The position numbers were made by a program, and so were the translations under genes. Under the pieces are notes generated by a model. It did not search any database, had not been told where the DNA came from, and was given only the letters and a program-made list of their open reading frames with translations. From a virus, in IMG/VR virus record IMGVR_UViG_3300044568_000567, positions 1 to 61,894 of that record: a stretch of DNA of 61,894 bases; one strand, 5' to 3'. Numbering within the stretch: the first letter of the stretch is position 1; the number at the start of each line of letters is the position of its first letter. This document shows positions 48,824-57,492 of this stretch, in pieces.

Positions 48824-50962
48824 TTAGCAGGGATTCTGGGCTTTAAATTGTTGTGCAGCGGCAGTTGCGGATTGAAGTGCAAGCACTCCAGCTTCCTCCT
48901 GCGCGTGTTCAAAACTAATATATGACAAGAACGTAGCAGATGCCGTGGCAGAAATTGATTTCGATGGGTTTACATCACAAATCAATGTTGCGGTCTTGAA
49001 TACCTTTGCGCTATATGAGTTATCATTTGCCGATTGTTGCTCGTATGGGTTTGGCAACAGGTCGATTAACAATGTTTCCCCAGTCTGTGCCACAACACAA
49101 GATTGAGTCTCGTCTCCTTGCGGTACACCTGTGGATTTTTCCATGTATGGATCCATGAAGAGTCGAACGATTTCCACTCCGAATTCACCGCACCACTCGA
49201 TTAACAAAGAAAATGCCTTATCTACATCGTCTGTCAGATAAGACTCGCACGTTGAAACAAGTGAATTCCGTTGCGCCGATTCAGTGGTCAACCTTCGATA
49301 CTGGGAGTTAAGGAAACCTAGATTCTGAATCTCTGACTCATACGGAGTATTCTGCCATTGGTAGTCATCCGTGACCGCAAGTATGCGCTTTTGAAGGATT
49401 GGGTTGTATGATCCCTTGCTGCCCCTGTAGGACACTTTTAGGTCAACTGTGCCACCAATCTGCGTTGATTCGATTTCAGCATAGACAAACTTCTTTAGAT
49501 CCATTTCGTCACCAAGCAATGGAGTTTCAAATTGCGAGTAAATCCGATTGTAAAGTGTGGTCGTAGTTTTGTCTGGATTGATCTGAAGGTAAGAATCGAT
49601 TCGTTCTGGTTGGAATGACTCCCAAAGGTGGTTGAATGATCCATCGTTGGTCGCTGCATAGTCTACACTAAAATGAAAGCACCGAGATTGCCCGTCAATG
49701 ACCCCTGTAGTCCATTCTACTGGGCGTGTTCCTGTCCAAACTCCAGCCCATGCTGGAAACCTATTTTCTCCACTACCCCATTCTGATGCCGTTGCATAAT
49801 CTAGCACCATGGTGTCTGAATTTAATGTTTGAAGATATGGAATAGAGTAAAGCAAATAGTTTTCAAATCCCGTGGCACAAATCCTCGTTGGATCCGATGC
49901 CATGAGTCTCTTTGCTCTTGCCATTTCAACGTCCTTAAACAAGACCTGCGAGGACAAGTAGGAGGTTGCTGCAATATCACCTGTCATCAGACCCCCCTGC
50001 GCGTACCACCACATCTGACCCGCTTGAAAAGCAATTGATTTTCCAGCAATGCAACCAACAGTTGGATAAAGCGTAGATTGGAAGTTTTCGGTTGTTACCC
50101 ATTGCTCACGATCAAGGACTCCCGATTTCAATTGGAATGTAGACCGATCCGTAAATACAATCAGACGTGTTGATGTATCTTGACCGACATAGCTTGTCAT
50201 TCCAGTAATCGGACGAGAAAAACTAAAATCTCCACGGGATGTTCCTGTTGTGCGTTCTTTGAAAGAGGTTGGATCACCTAGATCGGATGCAAGCACGATA
50301 TTCTTATCAGCGATCCACATTCTGTTTCCGCTATATGCCATCCAGTATCCTACGGGAATTGTGGAGAGTTGCGTTCCACCCTTGTCTGCACCATCCCAAA
50401 ATGATGGATATGAAATACCATCTTGGATCATCACAATCCGATGTGCAGGAGTAGCAAACTCGTCTGTTCCAGTCGATAGATTTGCGGAGCGTGTGGCAAG
50501 CGCAAACACGAATTGATCAACGTCTGGTGACATCGAGATGTTTTTCAGACGATAATCTTCCCAGTTGCTTGGCTGAACCAAAGGGAATGGCGAGTAGTAG
50601 ACGTTGCCATTCACGGCAAACACCATGTAGGACAATTCGCTTGCAACAACACCACTTCCATCCACGTCGAAGATTTTAGCTGGAGTAGTCGATACTATTC
50701 CATCACGCTCGATTGTGAGTGCCGATTCCTTTTGTTTGTTGGAAGAAAAGAGAATACCACCTTGGAAATTACCAGCGGGAAGGGAGAGTTGCATTTTATG
50801 CCCCGGCCTCGTTTGAACGATGCCACCACGGACATTAACATTTACACCCCACTTGCATTGGTTTTCTGGCAATGACCACGGGTTGCGAACGGAATTAACT
50901 CCTTGCACCCACCCAGTTGAGACTTTTTTTAGTCTTCCTGCTGTAATGTTTTCACTTTTCAT
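48824..50962 (-). CDS. Large tail structural protein (nozzle-like)
   Basis: 712 residues. The N-terminus SENITAGRLKKVSTGWVQGV then NSVRNPWSLPENQCKWGVNV and VRGGIVQTRPGHKMQLSLPA is characteristic of the beta-propeller-like tail nozzle proteins of short-tailed phages (similar layout to T7 gp12-type proteins: GGI-TRPG). Repeated WD/beta-rich stretches follow (ITGMTSYVGQDTSTRLIVFT, STFQLKSGVL, YPTVGCIAGKSIAFQAGQMW). Location directly after the adaptor-like gene supports it. Assignment is by pattern and context. Confidence 0.65.
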   Translation of the reverse strand: MKSENITAGRLKKVSTGWVQGVNSVRNPWSLPENQCKWGVNVNVRGGIVQTRPGHKMQLSLPAGNFQGGILFSSNKQKESALTIERDGIVSTTPAKIFDVDGSGVVASELSYMVFAVNGNVYYSPFPLVQPSNWEDYRLKNISMSPDVDQFVFALATRSANLSTGTDEFATPAHRIVMIQDGISYPSFWDGADKGGTQLSTIPVGYWMAYSGNRMWIADKNIVLASDLGDPTSFKERTTGTSRGDFSFSRPITGMTSYVGQDTSTRLIVFTDRSTFQLKSGVLDREQWVTTENFQSTLYPTVGCIAGKSIAFQAGQMWWYAQGGLMTGDIAATSYLSSQVLFKDVEMARAKRLMASDPTRICATGFENYLLYSIPYLQTLNSDTMVLDYATASEWGSGENRFPAWAGVWTGTRPVEWTTGVIDGQSRCFHFSVDYAATNDGSFNHLWESFQPERIDSYLQINPDKTTTTLYNRIYSQFETPLLGDEMDLKKFVYAEIESTQIGGTVDLKVSYRGSKGSYNPILQKRILAVTDDYQWQNTPYESEIQNLGFLNSQYRRLTTESAQRNSLVSTCESYLTDDVDKAFSLLIEWCGEFGVEIVRLFMDPYMEKSTGVPQGDETQSCVVAQTGETLLIDLLPNPYEQQSANDNSYSAKVFKTATLICDVNPSKSISATASATFLSYISFEHAQEEAGVLALQSATAAAQQFKAQNPC

Positions 50963-50964
50963 TA

Positions 50965-53900
50965 CTAAAACATAACTGGATCAGTTCCATCACCATACGT
51001 CAAATCATTAATTTGTGGTGGAACGAATGCGTGACCATCTTGGTGTTCTTGCTGATTTTTCAGATATGCCAAAGCAAATCCCCAGTAACGTAGTGATTGT
51101 TCAGCAAAATCTTTATCTTCCAAGTCGCAAGCGTGAACTCCGCAAATGATTGCGCGTGTATGCTCAATTGGGATGAAGTCGTATTTACTAGTGATAACTG
51201 GAGGTTTTAGCCTATAGGCAATTCTTACCCATGCACATGGTTTGCCAATGCGAATCCTGCGGTACTGCGGATTGACCTCTGTAGGATGGTATTGACCAAT
51301 CAAGGTCAAATCGTTACTGCGTCCATAGTCCATAGCGTAAAGGCTCACAAACCCGTCTGTGAGTGGCTTTTGAATGTTTGCAACACTCTTGACTAAAATT
51401 GCATCCTCGATGGCATCTACGAAGAATCTGCTGTCCGTGGATAGACCACTAGTTAAAAACTCTTTTCTTCCAACAATGCTAGATAGGTTTTGAGATTGTG
51501 CTTTGGTAGCATAAAGTTCAAACTCATCGTTGTTGATGCGACGAATGAAGTATGTCGTTCCTGCAACCAATCCATTCGGAAGAACATCACCAGAATTGGC
51601 TCGTACAGTCACGGATTGACCAGTGGTGTAAAGCGAAGCGTCAGCGACAATGCTTGTGGATGCGGATGCCGTAAAGGTGCGTTGGATATCGAGCGACAAC
51701 TGACCTGTGCCGGGGGTCGTAATCGGAACCAGCGCACCTACAGAGTATACATTAACACTATCTCCTACCACCCTAACTTGGTAGTCCGTTCCAGCAACCA
51801 ACGGCAATGGCATGACTCCACTTGTAGCAAATTTAACAGTCTCATTTTCCTGCAAGAATTGCACAGAGGAAGGTTGGATTAGATTATTGTACGGCAACGG
51901 AGAAACAACGAAGCGTTTAGCAAAATACGATTGTCCAGTTCCAAAAGCAGTAACGCTAATTAATTGAGCAGGGGAAATTGTTGAAGTATAAGCCCGTGCA
52001 ACAGTTCTTGACAAGATTTCTAAATAGGATGGAGTTGTTCCTACGTCAATTGCTGGACTTGTTGTTGGTAATAGATAATCCGTTCCCCAGTAAATTTCGG
52101 AATATGTTGAAAGGTTTGTGAAGTCACCTAACCATTGGTTCGTGAATCCAACCGAAAACGAGCGTGAAAGAACAACATAAAATGATCCTGTTGGAGATGA
52201 TGTTACGTTTATTTTACTAAAGTCAGCATTTTTAACAGTAAAATTTCCTGTTAATGTATTGAGTGGCTTTTCTGCTCTATAAGAAGTTCCAGAAATTAAA
52301 GGAGTTGGCATCAATCCAGTCGAAGAAAATTGTAAAAACACACCAGTTGAGGGTGTTATTAATGCCGTTGGAACGCTTGTGTATCCCGTTCCGCTAGTGA
52401 CAACAGTCAAGGAAGTTACTTTTCCGTTAGCTACAGTTCCCCTTGCTGTAGCACCACTTCCCCCACCACCATTAATTTCAATCTGTGGCTCAACCAAATA
52501 ACCAGACCCCTCATCAACTTTTGTAAATCCAGCTAAAACAGAAGTTTCAATTGTGAAGCTGGCCTCTGCTTGTGTTCCTGCTTTTAAAACAACTTTTATT
52601 GGAACAGATGGATCGTCTGGTATTGCTGGGGAAGTAAATAGAATTGGAGTTCCACCTGCTGGCGATGTTGTTCCATTAGGAACAGCGTATGTGAATGTGT
52701 TTGCGTTTACATAATTTATAACCTTGTTGCCATTGTATCCAACTACCGCAGCACCACTAACGTAAATAGTTTGACCATTTGAAAGTCCGTGATTAATTGT
52801 GGTTTGTGCTGTAGCCAATGTTCCTACACAGGTAAGTCCAGTAATGGTAACCTCATTTCCAATAGGGTTTATCAGTTGGTATGTGAACTTGTTGGAACTA
52901 ATTACTGATACTGTAAAATTTCCATTATATCCAGCAGGATCTGCTCCCGTGATTGTAACCTCGTCTCCAGTACGAAATCCATGACTTCCACTTGTGGTGA
53001 CTGTGACATTTATTAAATTGTCCGTAAAAACATTTGTTACGTTTCTAGGAGTAGCAACTGGTGGAGGGTCAATGGTGATACTTAATGGGCCTGTGCCTGT
53101 GTACCCAAACCCCGGATCGGTTAAAACAATATCGATAAGCTGATAGGAAATGCTATTTCTAATCGCATAACCCGTAGCCTTTTTTGTTGTTATTGTGCTT
53201 CCTATCGGTTTTGGTGGAGGATCAGGGAAAATAATTCCTATAGTACTACTTGTGTAACCTGATCCTTGGTTGGTTACAGTAACAGTTCTAACACCTCCGA
53301 CTACCACGGGCGTGAATTCTGCATCTTGACCACTAGGGTTAGGAATGGAGAGTCCCGGTGCGGTTATTTGACTTGCTTCTCCCGCAACCGCTGATGCTGG
53401 AATTAATTTAACAAGTGAAATTGTGCCAACTCCAGCAGATGTTAACTTAATTGGATTAACAAAATTTGTTGTCGAAGAACCTAATGCGTCCGATTGATTT
53501 GTATGAATTGATACTGATTCCGAATCGATAATGTTTACAAAATAATTTTGGTTTGCCAGCAATGGTGTAGGCAATGTTCCACCAGAAGTAAACGCTTGAA
53601 CTTGGTCACCTTGAACTAGAAGGTGAGGAACATTAAAGTCTAGCTTTGTCTCAGGTACGATTTCCTTTCGGATATCGACGTTGATTGGATTTGTTGATCC
53701 AGTCGTGTGGATTTCGTTGATATTTGCCTGTGCGTCAGAAATAGAACTAAAGACTTGCAGGTGCGTTGCATCTAGCAGATTTCCAAAGTAAGTAACTCCA
53801 GAACGCAAACCAATAGGCAGCATATGTGTTGCTGATATTGCTCCTGTAAGGTCAGTTGTAAATAGAACAGCAGAACCACCAACAGAGGTGCTAACCTGAA

Positions 53901-54951
53901 ATGTGTTTCCAGATCGGTTAATAACATAATATTGAGTGCTAGTATTTAAACCAGACCCGCCAAGCAGTGCTGTAAATTTTATTGCTTGGTTATTTTGCAG
54001 GATATTATCTACGGCAGTAATTGTGTCATTCGATGCAGTGCCTGTAACGGAATAAATTAACGATGATGGGAATGTAAGCGGATTTGCCGTTGTAATTTCG
54101 ATAGTAGGAGCAGACGCGAATTGAAGAGCAGTAACGACAAATGAAGTCCTAGAGTCTAGGAATTTCAATGGCCCTGCTCCTACTATACTTTGGAGGGAAA
54201 TTGGATAATTACCTGCCTGTGCGTTAAGAGAATCGTTGTAGATTTGAATGGTCAATGCATCCAGAACACCAATGTAATAGACCTGCCCATTGGAGAGTGG
54301 GACTGGGATAGTGCCAGAAATCGCCGTAATAGCCATTCCTTGCCCAGAATCAAGCGTGTGAGGGGTTGCGGACACAAACTTGCCAATCGGGGTTACAGCA
54401 ACCTCACGGGTGCGGATAGTGGCATCGTCTGGAGCAATTGTTCCGTAAGCAAAGTCAGATTGCGAATGGATTGGGATTAGAAGACCATCAACGCCCGTTC
54501 CGTCTTTGAGTTGGCTACGCAAATCTCGATTATTAGAATCAGTTCCAGTAAGACGAATGATCTTACCAACGTCATTCTCACTCTCAGCAATGGCAACCAA
54601 CTGCGAGGGTTGGATGATCTGCATCAATGTCGCAACATAGCCTCGGTCATCCCATGCCCACTCAACACTGTTGAATTTACCACCTTTATTGACATGATAT
54701 TGGAATAGACGATTGCGGAAGTAGACTGGGGAACCATCTACATTAACCGCAAGGGGAACGTCTATTCCACGGGGAAGAGCAATAGTACAACCATCCCAAC
54801 CTGTGCAAACATCAACGTCCGCAGTGGATTGCATCCAATGCCCAGATTCCATCAGGGTCTGAACTGCTTGCGTGATTTTGCGGTAAACTCTTTTCTCGTC
54901 AGTAGTTCCTAAAATCTCCGCACATTCCTCAAAGATTTGATCGACAAACAT
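50965..54951 (-). CDS. Tail adaptor-like protein with very large beta-repeat insertion
   Basis: 1328 residues. N-terminal about 190 residues (EECAEILGTTDEKRVYRKIT, QAVQTLMESGHWMQSTADVD) and the last about 100 (YRRIRIGKPCAWVRIAYRLK, HTRAIICGVHACDLEDKDFA, EQSLRYWGFALAYLKNQ) resemble short-tail adaptor (gp11-like) proteins. Between them lies a chain of beta modules with a shared signature such as G-x-x-P-x-PL-x4-YYV...D...F-x-Y (for example GTLPTPLLANQNYFVNIIDS, GVMPLPLVAGTDYQVRVVGD, DVLPNGLVAGTTYFIRRINN), with SGSHGFRTGDEVTITG-type domains between. The insertion is probably surface-exposed decoration or host contact. Confidence 0.65.
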   Translation of the reverse strand: MFVDQIFEECAEILGTTDEKRVYRKITQAVQTLMESGHWMQSTADVDVCTGWDGCTIALPRGIDVPLAVNVDGSPVYFRNRLFQYHVNKGGKFNSVEWAWDDRGYVATLMQIIQPSQLVAIAESENDVGKIIRLTGTDSNNRDLRSQLKDGTGVDGLLIPIHSQSDFAYGTIAPDDATIRTREVAVTPIGKFVSATPHTLDSGQGMAITAISGTIPVPLSNGQVYYIGVLDALTIQIYNDSLNAQAGNYPISLQSIVGAGPLKFLDSRTSFVVTALQFASAPTIEITTANPLTFPSSLIYSVTGTASNDTITAVDNILQNNQAIKFTALLGGSGLNTSTQYYVINRSGNTFQVSTSVGGSAVLFTTDLTGAISATHMLPIGLRSGVTYFGNLLDATHLQVFSSISDAQANINEIHTTGSTNPINVDIRKEIVPETKLDFNVPHLLVQGDQVQAFTSGGTLPTPLLANQNYFVNIIDSESVSIHTNQSDALGSSTTNFVNPIKLTSAGVGTISLVKLIPASAVAGEASQITAPGLSIPNPSGQDAEFTPVVVGGVRTVTVTNQGSGYTSSTIGIIFPDPPPKPIGSTITTKKATGYAIRNSISYQLIDIVLTDPGFGYTGTGPLSITIDPPPVATPRNVTNVFTDNLINVTVTTSGSHGFRTGDEVTITGADPAGYNGNFTVSVISSNKFTYQLINPIGNEVTITGLTCVGTLATAQTTINHGLSNGQTIYVSGAAVVGYNGNKVINYVNANTFTYAVPNGTTSPAGGTPILFTSPAIPDDPSVPIKVVLKAGTQAEASFTIETSVLAGFTKVDEGSGYLVEPQIEINGGGGSGATARGTVANGKVTSLTVVTSGTGYTSVPTALITPSTGVFLQFSSTGLMPTPLISGTSYRAEKPLNTLTGNFTVKNADFSKINVTSSPTGSFYVVLSRSFSVGFTNQWLGDFTNLSTYSEIYWGTDYLLPTTSPAIDVGTTPSYLEILSRTVARAYTSTISPAQLISVTAFGTGQSYFAKRFVVSPLPYNNLIQPSSVQFLQENETVKFATSGVMPLPLVAGTDYQVRVVGDSVNVYSVGALVPITTPGTGQLSLDIQRTFTASASTSIVADASLYTTGQSVTVRANSGDVLPNGLVAGTTYFIRRINNDEFELYATKAQSQNLSSIVGRKEFLTSGLSTDSRFFVDAIEDAILVKSVANIQKPLTDGFVSLYAMDYGRSNDLTLIGQYHPTEVNPQYRRIRIGKPCAWVRIAYRLKPPVITSKYDFIPIEHTRAIICGVHACDLEDKDFAEQSLRYWGFALAYLKNQQEHQDGHAFVPPQINDLTYGDGTDPVMF

Positions 54952-54960
54952 GACGATAAA

Positions 54961-55278
54961 TTAGCGCATTGATCCCTCGGACGCAATAGAATTCAGAAAA
55001 TCTTCTTCACTTGCCATTGCCGCATTTTCCGCTGCTGGAACTTGTCCTTCAAGCGATTCAGTCATGGCTTTTTGTCCTTCAACGTCCGCTGCAAGAGCAT
55101 CGATAATTCCAGCAAGTTGCATTGCAATTCCGTGGAGTTCGTCAAACTTAGACTTTGCTACAGAGATGGTTACCGCACCCTCTTCTGCCATTGGAGAAGC
55201 GATTCCGCTCATGTCTTCAGGAAGATCCATTCCCATTTCGGGTTCGGGCATTGCTGCCTCAGTTTTTGGTTTTGCCAT
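54961..55278 (-). CDS. Acidic hypothetical protein
   Basis: 105 residues, acidic and Met/Ala-rich (MPEPEMGMDLPEDMSGIASP) then helices (AKSKFDELHGIAMQLAGIID, GQKAMTESLEGQVPAAENAA). Possibly a scaffold- or chaperone-like partner of the adaptor. Unknown. Confidence 0.55.
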   Translation of the reverse strand: MAKPKTEAAMPEPEMGMDLPEDMSGIASPMAEEGAVTISVAKSKFDELHGIAMQLAGIIDALAADVEGQKAMTESLEGQVPAAENAAMASEEDFLNSIASEGSMR

Positions 55279-55281
55279 AAT

Positions 55282-55701
55282 TTAATCTTCCTCTTCTTCC
55301 GCACCGATTTCAATCTCAATTTTAGTTGTTGGTTTCTTTTCGGATTCTGCCTCCTCTAGACCCGAATCGATAGCTTCTTCGTCATCCATCTCATCTTCCA
55401 TTTCCATTTCAGAGGATCCGCTGGATTTAATGCCACAAATACACAACTCAACACAATGACGCTTGGTTTCTTTCCCGTCACGCATTGTAGTCTCATCCTT
55501 CTCCATAGTCTTTCGGAAGTAGATGGTAGCAGTACCCTCTTTAGGAAGGTTTTTAAGACCCTCTGCGTTCTCAAAATAGAGGGATGGGTAATGGTAATCG
55601 CATTTTGGCATTGCCATTTCTGGCATTGACATTGGATTTACTTCCTCACCCAGATCCGTGAATCCAGATGGGAGGTCATATTTTTCTTTAGCGTATGGCA
55701 T
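55282..55701 (-). CDS. Hypothetical protein with acidic tail
   Basis: 139 residues from the ATG at 55701 (MPYAKEKYDLPSGFTDLG); an upstream ATG at 55719 is possible but overlaps the Cys-rich micro-ORF. A middle part (YHYPSLYFENAEGLKNLPKE, GTATIYFRKTMEKDETT, VELCICGIKSSG) is followed by a long Glu/Asp-rich tail. The fold resembles small phage capsid-decoration or head-completion proteins by composition only. Confidence 0.55.
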   Translation of the reverse strand: MPYAKEKYDLPSGFTDLGEEVNPMSMPEMAMPKCDYHYPSLYFENAEGLKNLPKEGTATIYFRKTMEKDETTMRDGKETKRHCVELCICGIKSSGSSEMEMEDEMDDEEAIDSGLEEAESEKKPTTKIEIEIGAEEEED

Positions 55702-55702
55702 A

Positions 55703-55771
55703 TTAATCAAGCGGTTCACACAACAACGGATATTCTGAGTCGCATGGTGGGCAGGGTGTGCAGTAGCTCAT
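55703..55771 (-). CDS. 22-residue Cys/Pro-rich micro-ORF
   Basis: ATG 55769-55771, stop TAA 55703-55705, one base before the next ATG. Starts MSYCTPCPPCDSEYP and ends CEPLD, with four cysteines (C-x2-C-x2-C...C). Could be a zinc- or disulfide-stabilised peptide or a translation-coupling leader. The start of the collagen-like fibre at 59391 (MSCCNDSNSNVC) is similarly Cys-rich. Expression is unproven. Confidence 0.4.
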   Translation of the reverse strand: MSYCTPCPPCDSEYPLLCEPLD

Positions 55772-55775
55772 AGAT

Positions 55776-57461
55776 TTAAAACGGGTAAGACCTTCTATCT
55801 AAATCTGAAGATATTAAGCAATGATATACACTTAAATTGAAATTTCCTGCACCAGCAAGATTTCTTGATATAAATATAGGTGTCATTCCAACATTTAATC
55901 CGTTTACAGATAAATCTCCTAATTTGTTCCAAAGTTTATTAACAGGAAGATTTGTTAATGAATCTCTATAAAAGAAACTGCATACATTTGTTTCTGCATT
56001 AATATAGAACATAAATTCTGTATTAGTAAGAAAATTATTTTGAACAGGGGTTAGTTGAGTTTGGACACCACCATTTTTTACAATGCAGTTAATGTAGTCT
56101 ATTCCATCTGATTGTGTTTGTGTCATTATAATCCCATTAGATGGATTATCTGAGGCAGAGTCTGCAAATCCCCATGCGTAAGAACCAGATGGATTGATAT
56201 CACCTATACATCTTGTAAAAAACATTGGATTTTGATTTTTTAAATATCCATTAAATGTTCCGCCAGTAAATGTTCCAGCACTAATTCCACCAAAAGATGT
56301 TCCAGATGAAATTTTTATCTGTCCACCTAATGCGTTGTCTCCAGAAACAATTGTTGCATTATTTATTATTTTCCAATTTGCATCTCTTGTTGTTAAAATA
56401 TCTGTAGTAATATCACTATTAATGAAGAACATTGAATCAGAGAATTTTTCAGTTCCAACTTGTCCTGCTGGTCTTGTATATTGGATTCCACTATGCGTAA
56501 GTAGATTCACACTTTTAGAACCAGCACCTTTTACTTCAACTCTTGTTAGATCACCAACATCTTTACAAAAAATAGTCCATGAAGCAACATCTTGTTCGTT
56601 TTCTTTATTTGCTTCAAACACTGCAATTGGATACATAAATACTCCACCCAATGCCCTTTGAGAGTTAAGAGTATCAATCAAAACAGAAGTTCTTGTTGCT
56701 ACTGGAGAAAATGTCATTAGATGCGTGAATAGCAACCCATCCATGTCAGTTATTTTTACAGCAGGAGCAATATCTTGGATGCAATGTATATGGTCAAACT
56801 CACACATTGTTCCTCCTCCCCCTTGATTGCAATTAATCCAAATTGCATTTCCGTTACTTCCTGTGAATTTTTGATAGAATGAACAATTTCTAATGCACCC
56901 AAAACCAGTTGGTTTTGTATCTGTTGATTGTGATCCTATATATAATCCAGCAGTAAGTGCGTTTCTGCTAAATATGTTTTCAATTATAAATACTTGTGCA
57001 TTTATAATTCTAATATTATTCCTGCTATTACCACTTGATATAATACTAAAGTCTTTTAATGAGTTATTATATACTGTATTTAGTTGACCTCCAATTAGAA
57101 TAACATCATCTGTTGATGTTCCAGCCCAAGTAATATATGAAGAACCATCGTTTCCTGCAATTGGATCTGACTCAAATCCAGAAGAACCACTTCCTTTAAT
57201 ATTAATATTGCTTTTTGAAATCAACAGGGTTGTAGATACTTTATAATTTCCAGTTGGAAGAATTACTGTTCCTCCTGCTGTTCCAAGACTATCAATCGCA
57301 GCTTGAATCGCGGCAGTATCATCAGCACCCCCATTTCCAACCGCACCGAAGTCTTTCACATTGACTACATCAGCAAACCTGTTAGCCAATGTCCTTGCAG
57401 CAGTCGATCCTGTTGATGTAATCGGAGCGATTACGTTTTGTGTTGCTTTAGTTAGTGCCAT
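55776..57461 (-). CDS. Tail spike with pectate-lyase-like beta helix
   Basis: 561 residues. VNVKDFGAVGNGGADDTAAI (about 33-52) is the signature of the pectate-lyase_3 / tailspike family, followed by VILPTGNYKVSTTLLISKSN and repeated beta-helix rungs rich in Asn/Ile/Gly. Such proteins are trimeric depolymerases or receptor binders. Strongly AT-rich with many Ile/Asn, unlike the virion genes before it, suggesting exchange. Catalytic residues cannot be named with confidence. Confidence 0.8.
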   Translation of the reverse strand: MALTKATQNVIAPITSTGSTAARTLANRFADVVNVKDFGAVGNGGADDTAAIQAAIDSLGTAGGTVILPTGNYKVSTTLLISKSNINIKGSGSSGFESDPIAGNDGSSYITWAGTSTDDVILIGGQLNTVYNNSLKDFSIISSGNSRNNIRIINAQVFIIENIFSRNALTAGLYIGSQSTDTKPTGFGCIRNCSFYQKFTGSNGNAIWINCNQGGGGTMCEFDHIHCIQDIAPAVKITDMDGLLFTHLMTFSPVATRTSVLIDTLNSQRALGGVFMYPIAVFEANKENEQDVASWTIFCKDVGDLTRVEVKGAGSKSVNLLTHSGIQYTRPAGQVGTEKFSDSMFFINSDITTDILTTRDANWKIINNATIVSGDNALGGQIKISSGTSFGGISAGTFTGGTFNGYLKNQNPMFFTRCIGDINPSGSYAWGFADSASDNPSNGIIMTQTQSDGIDYINCIVKNGGVQTQLTPVQNNFLTNTEFMFYINAETNVCSFFYRDSLTNLPVNKLWNKLGDLSVNGLNVGMTPIFISRNLAGAGNFNLSVYHCLISSDLDRRSYPF

Positions 57462-57492
57462 AATATTGTTTTGTTTTTAGTTGTTTTGATTG

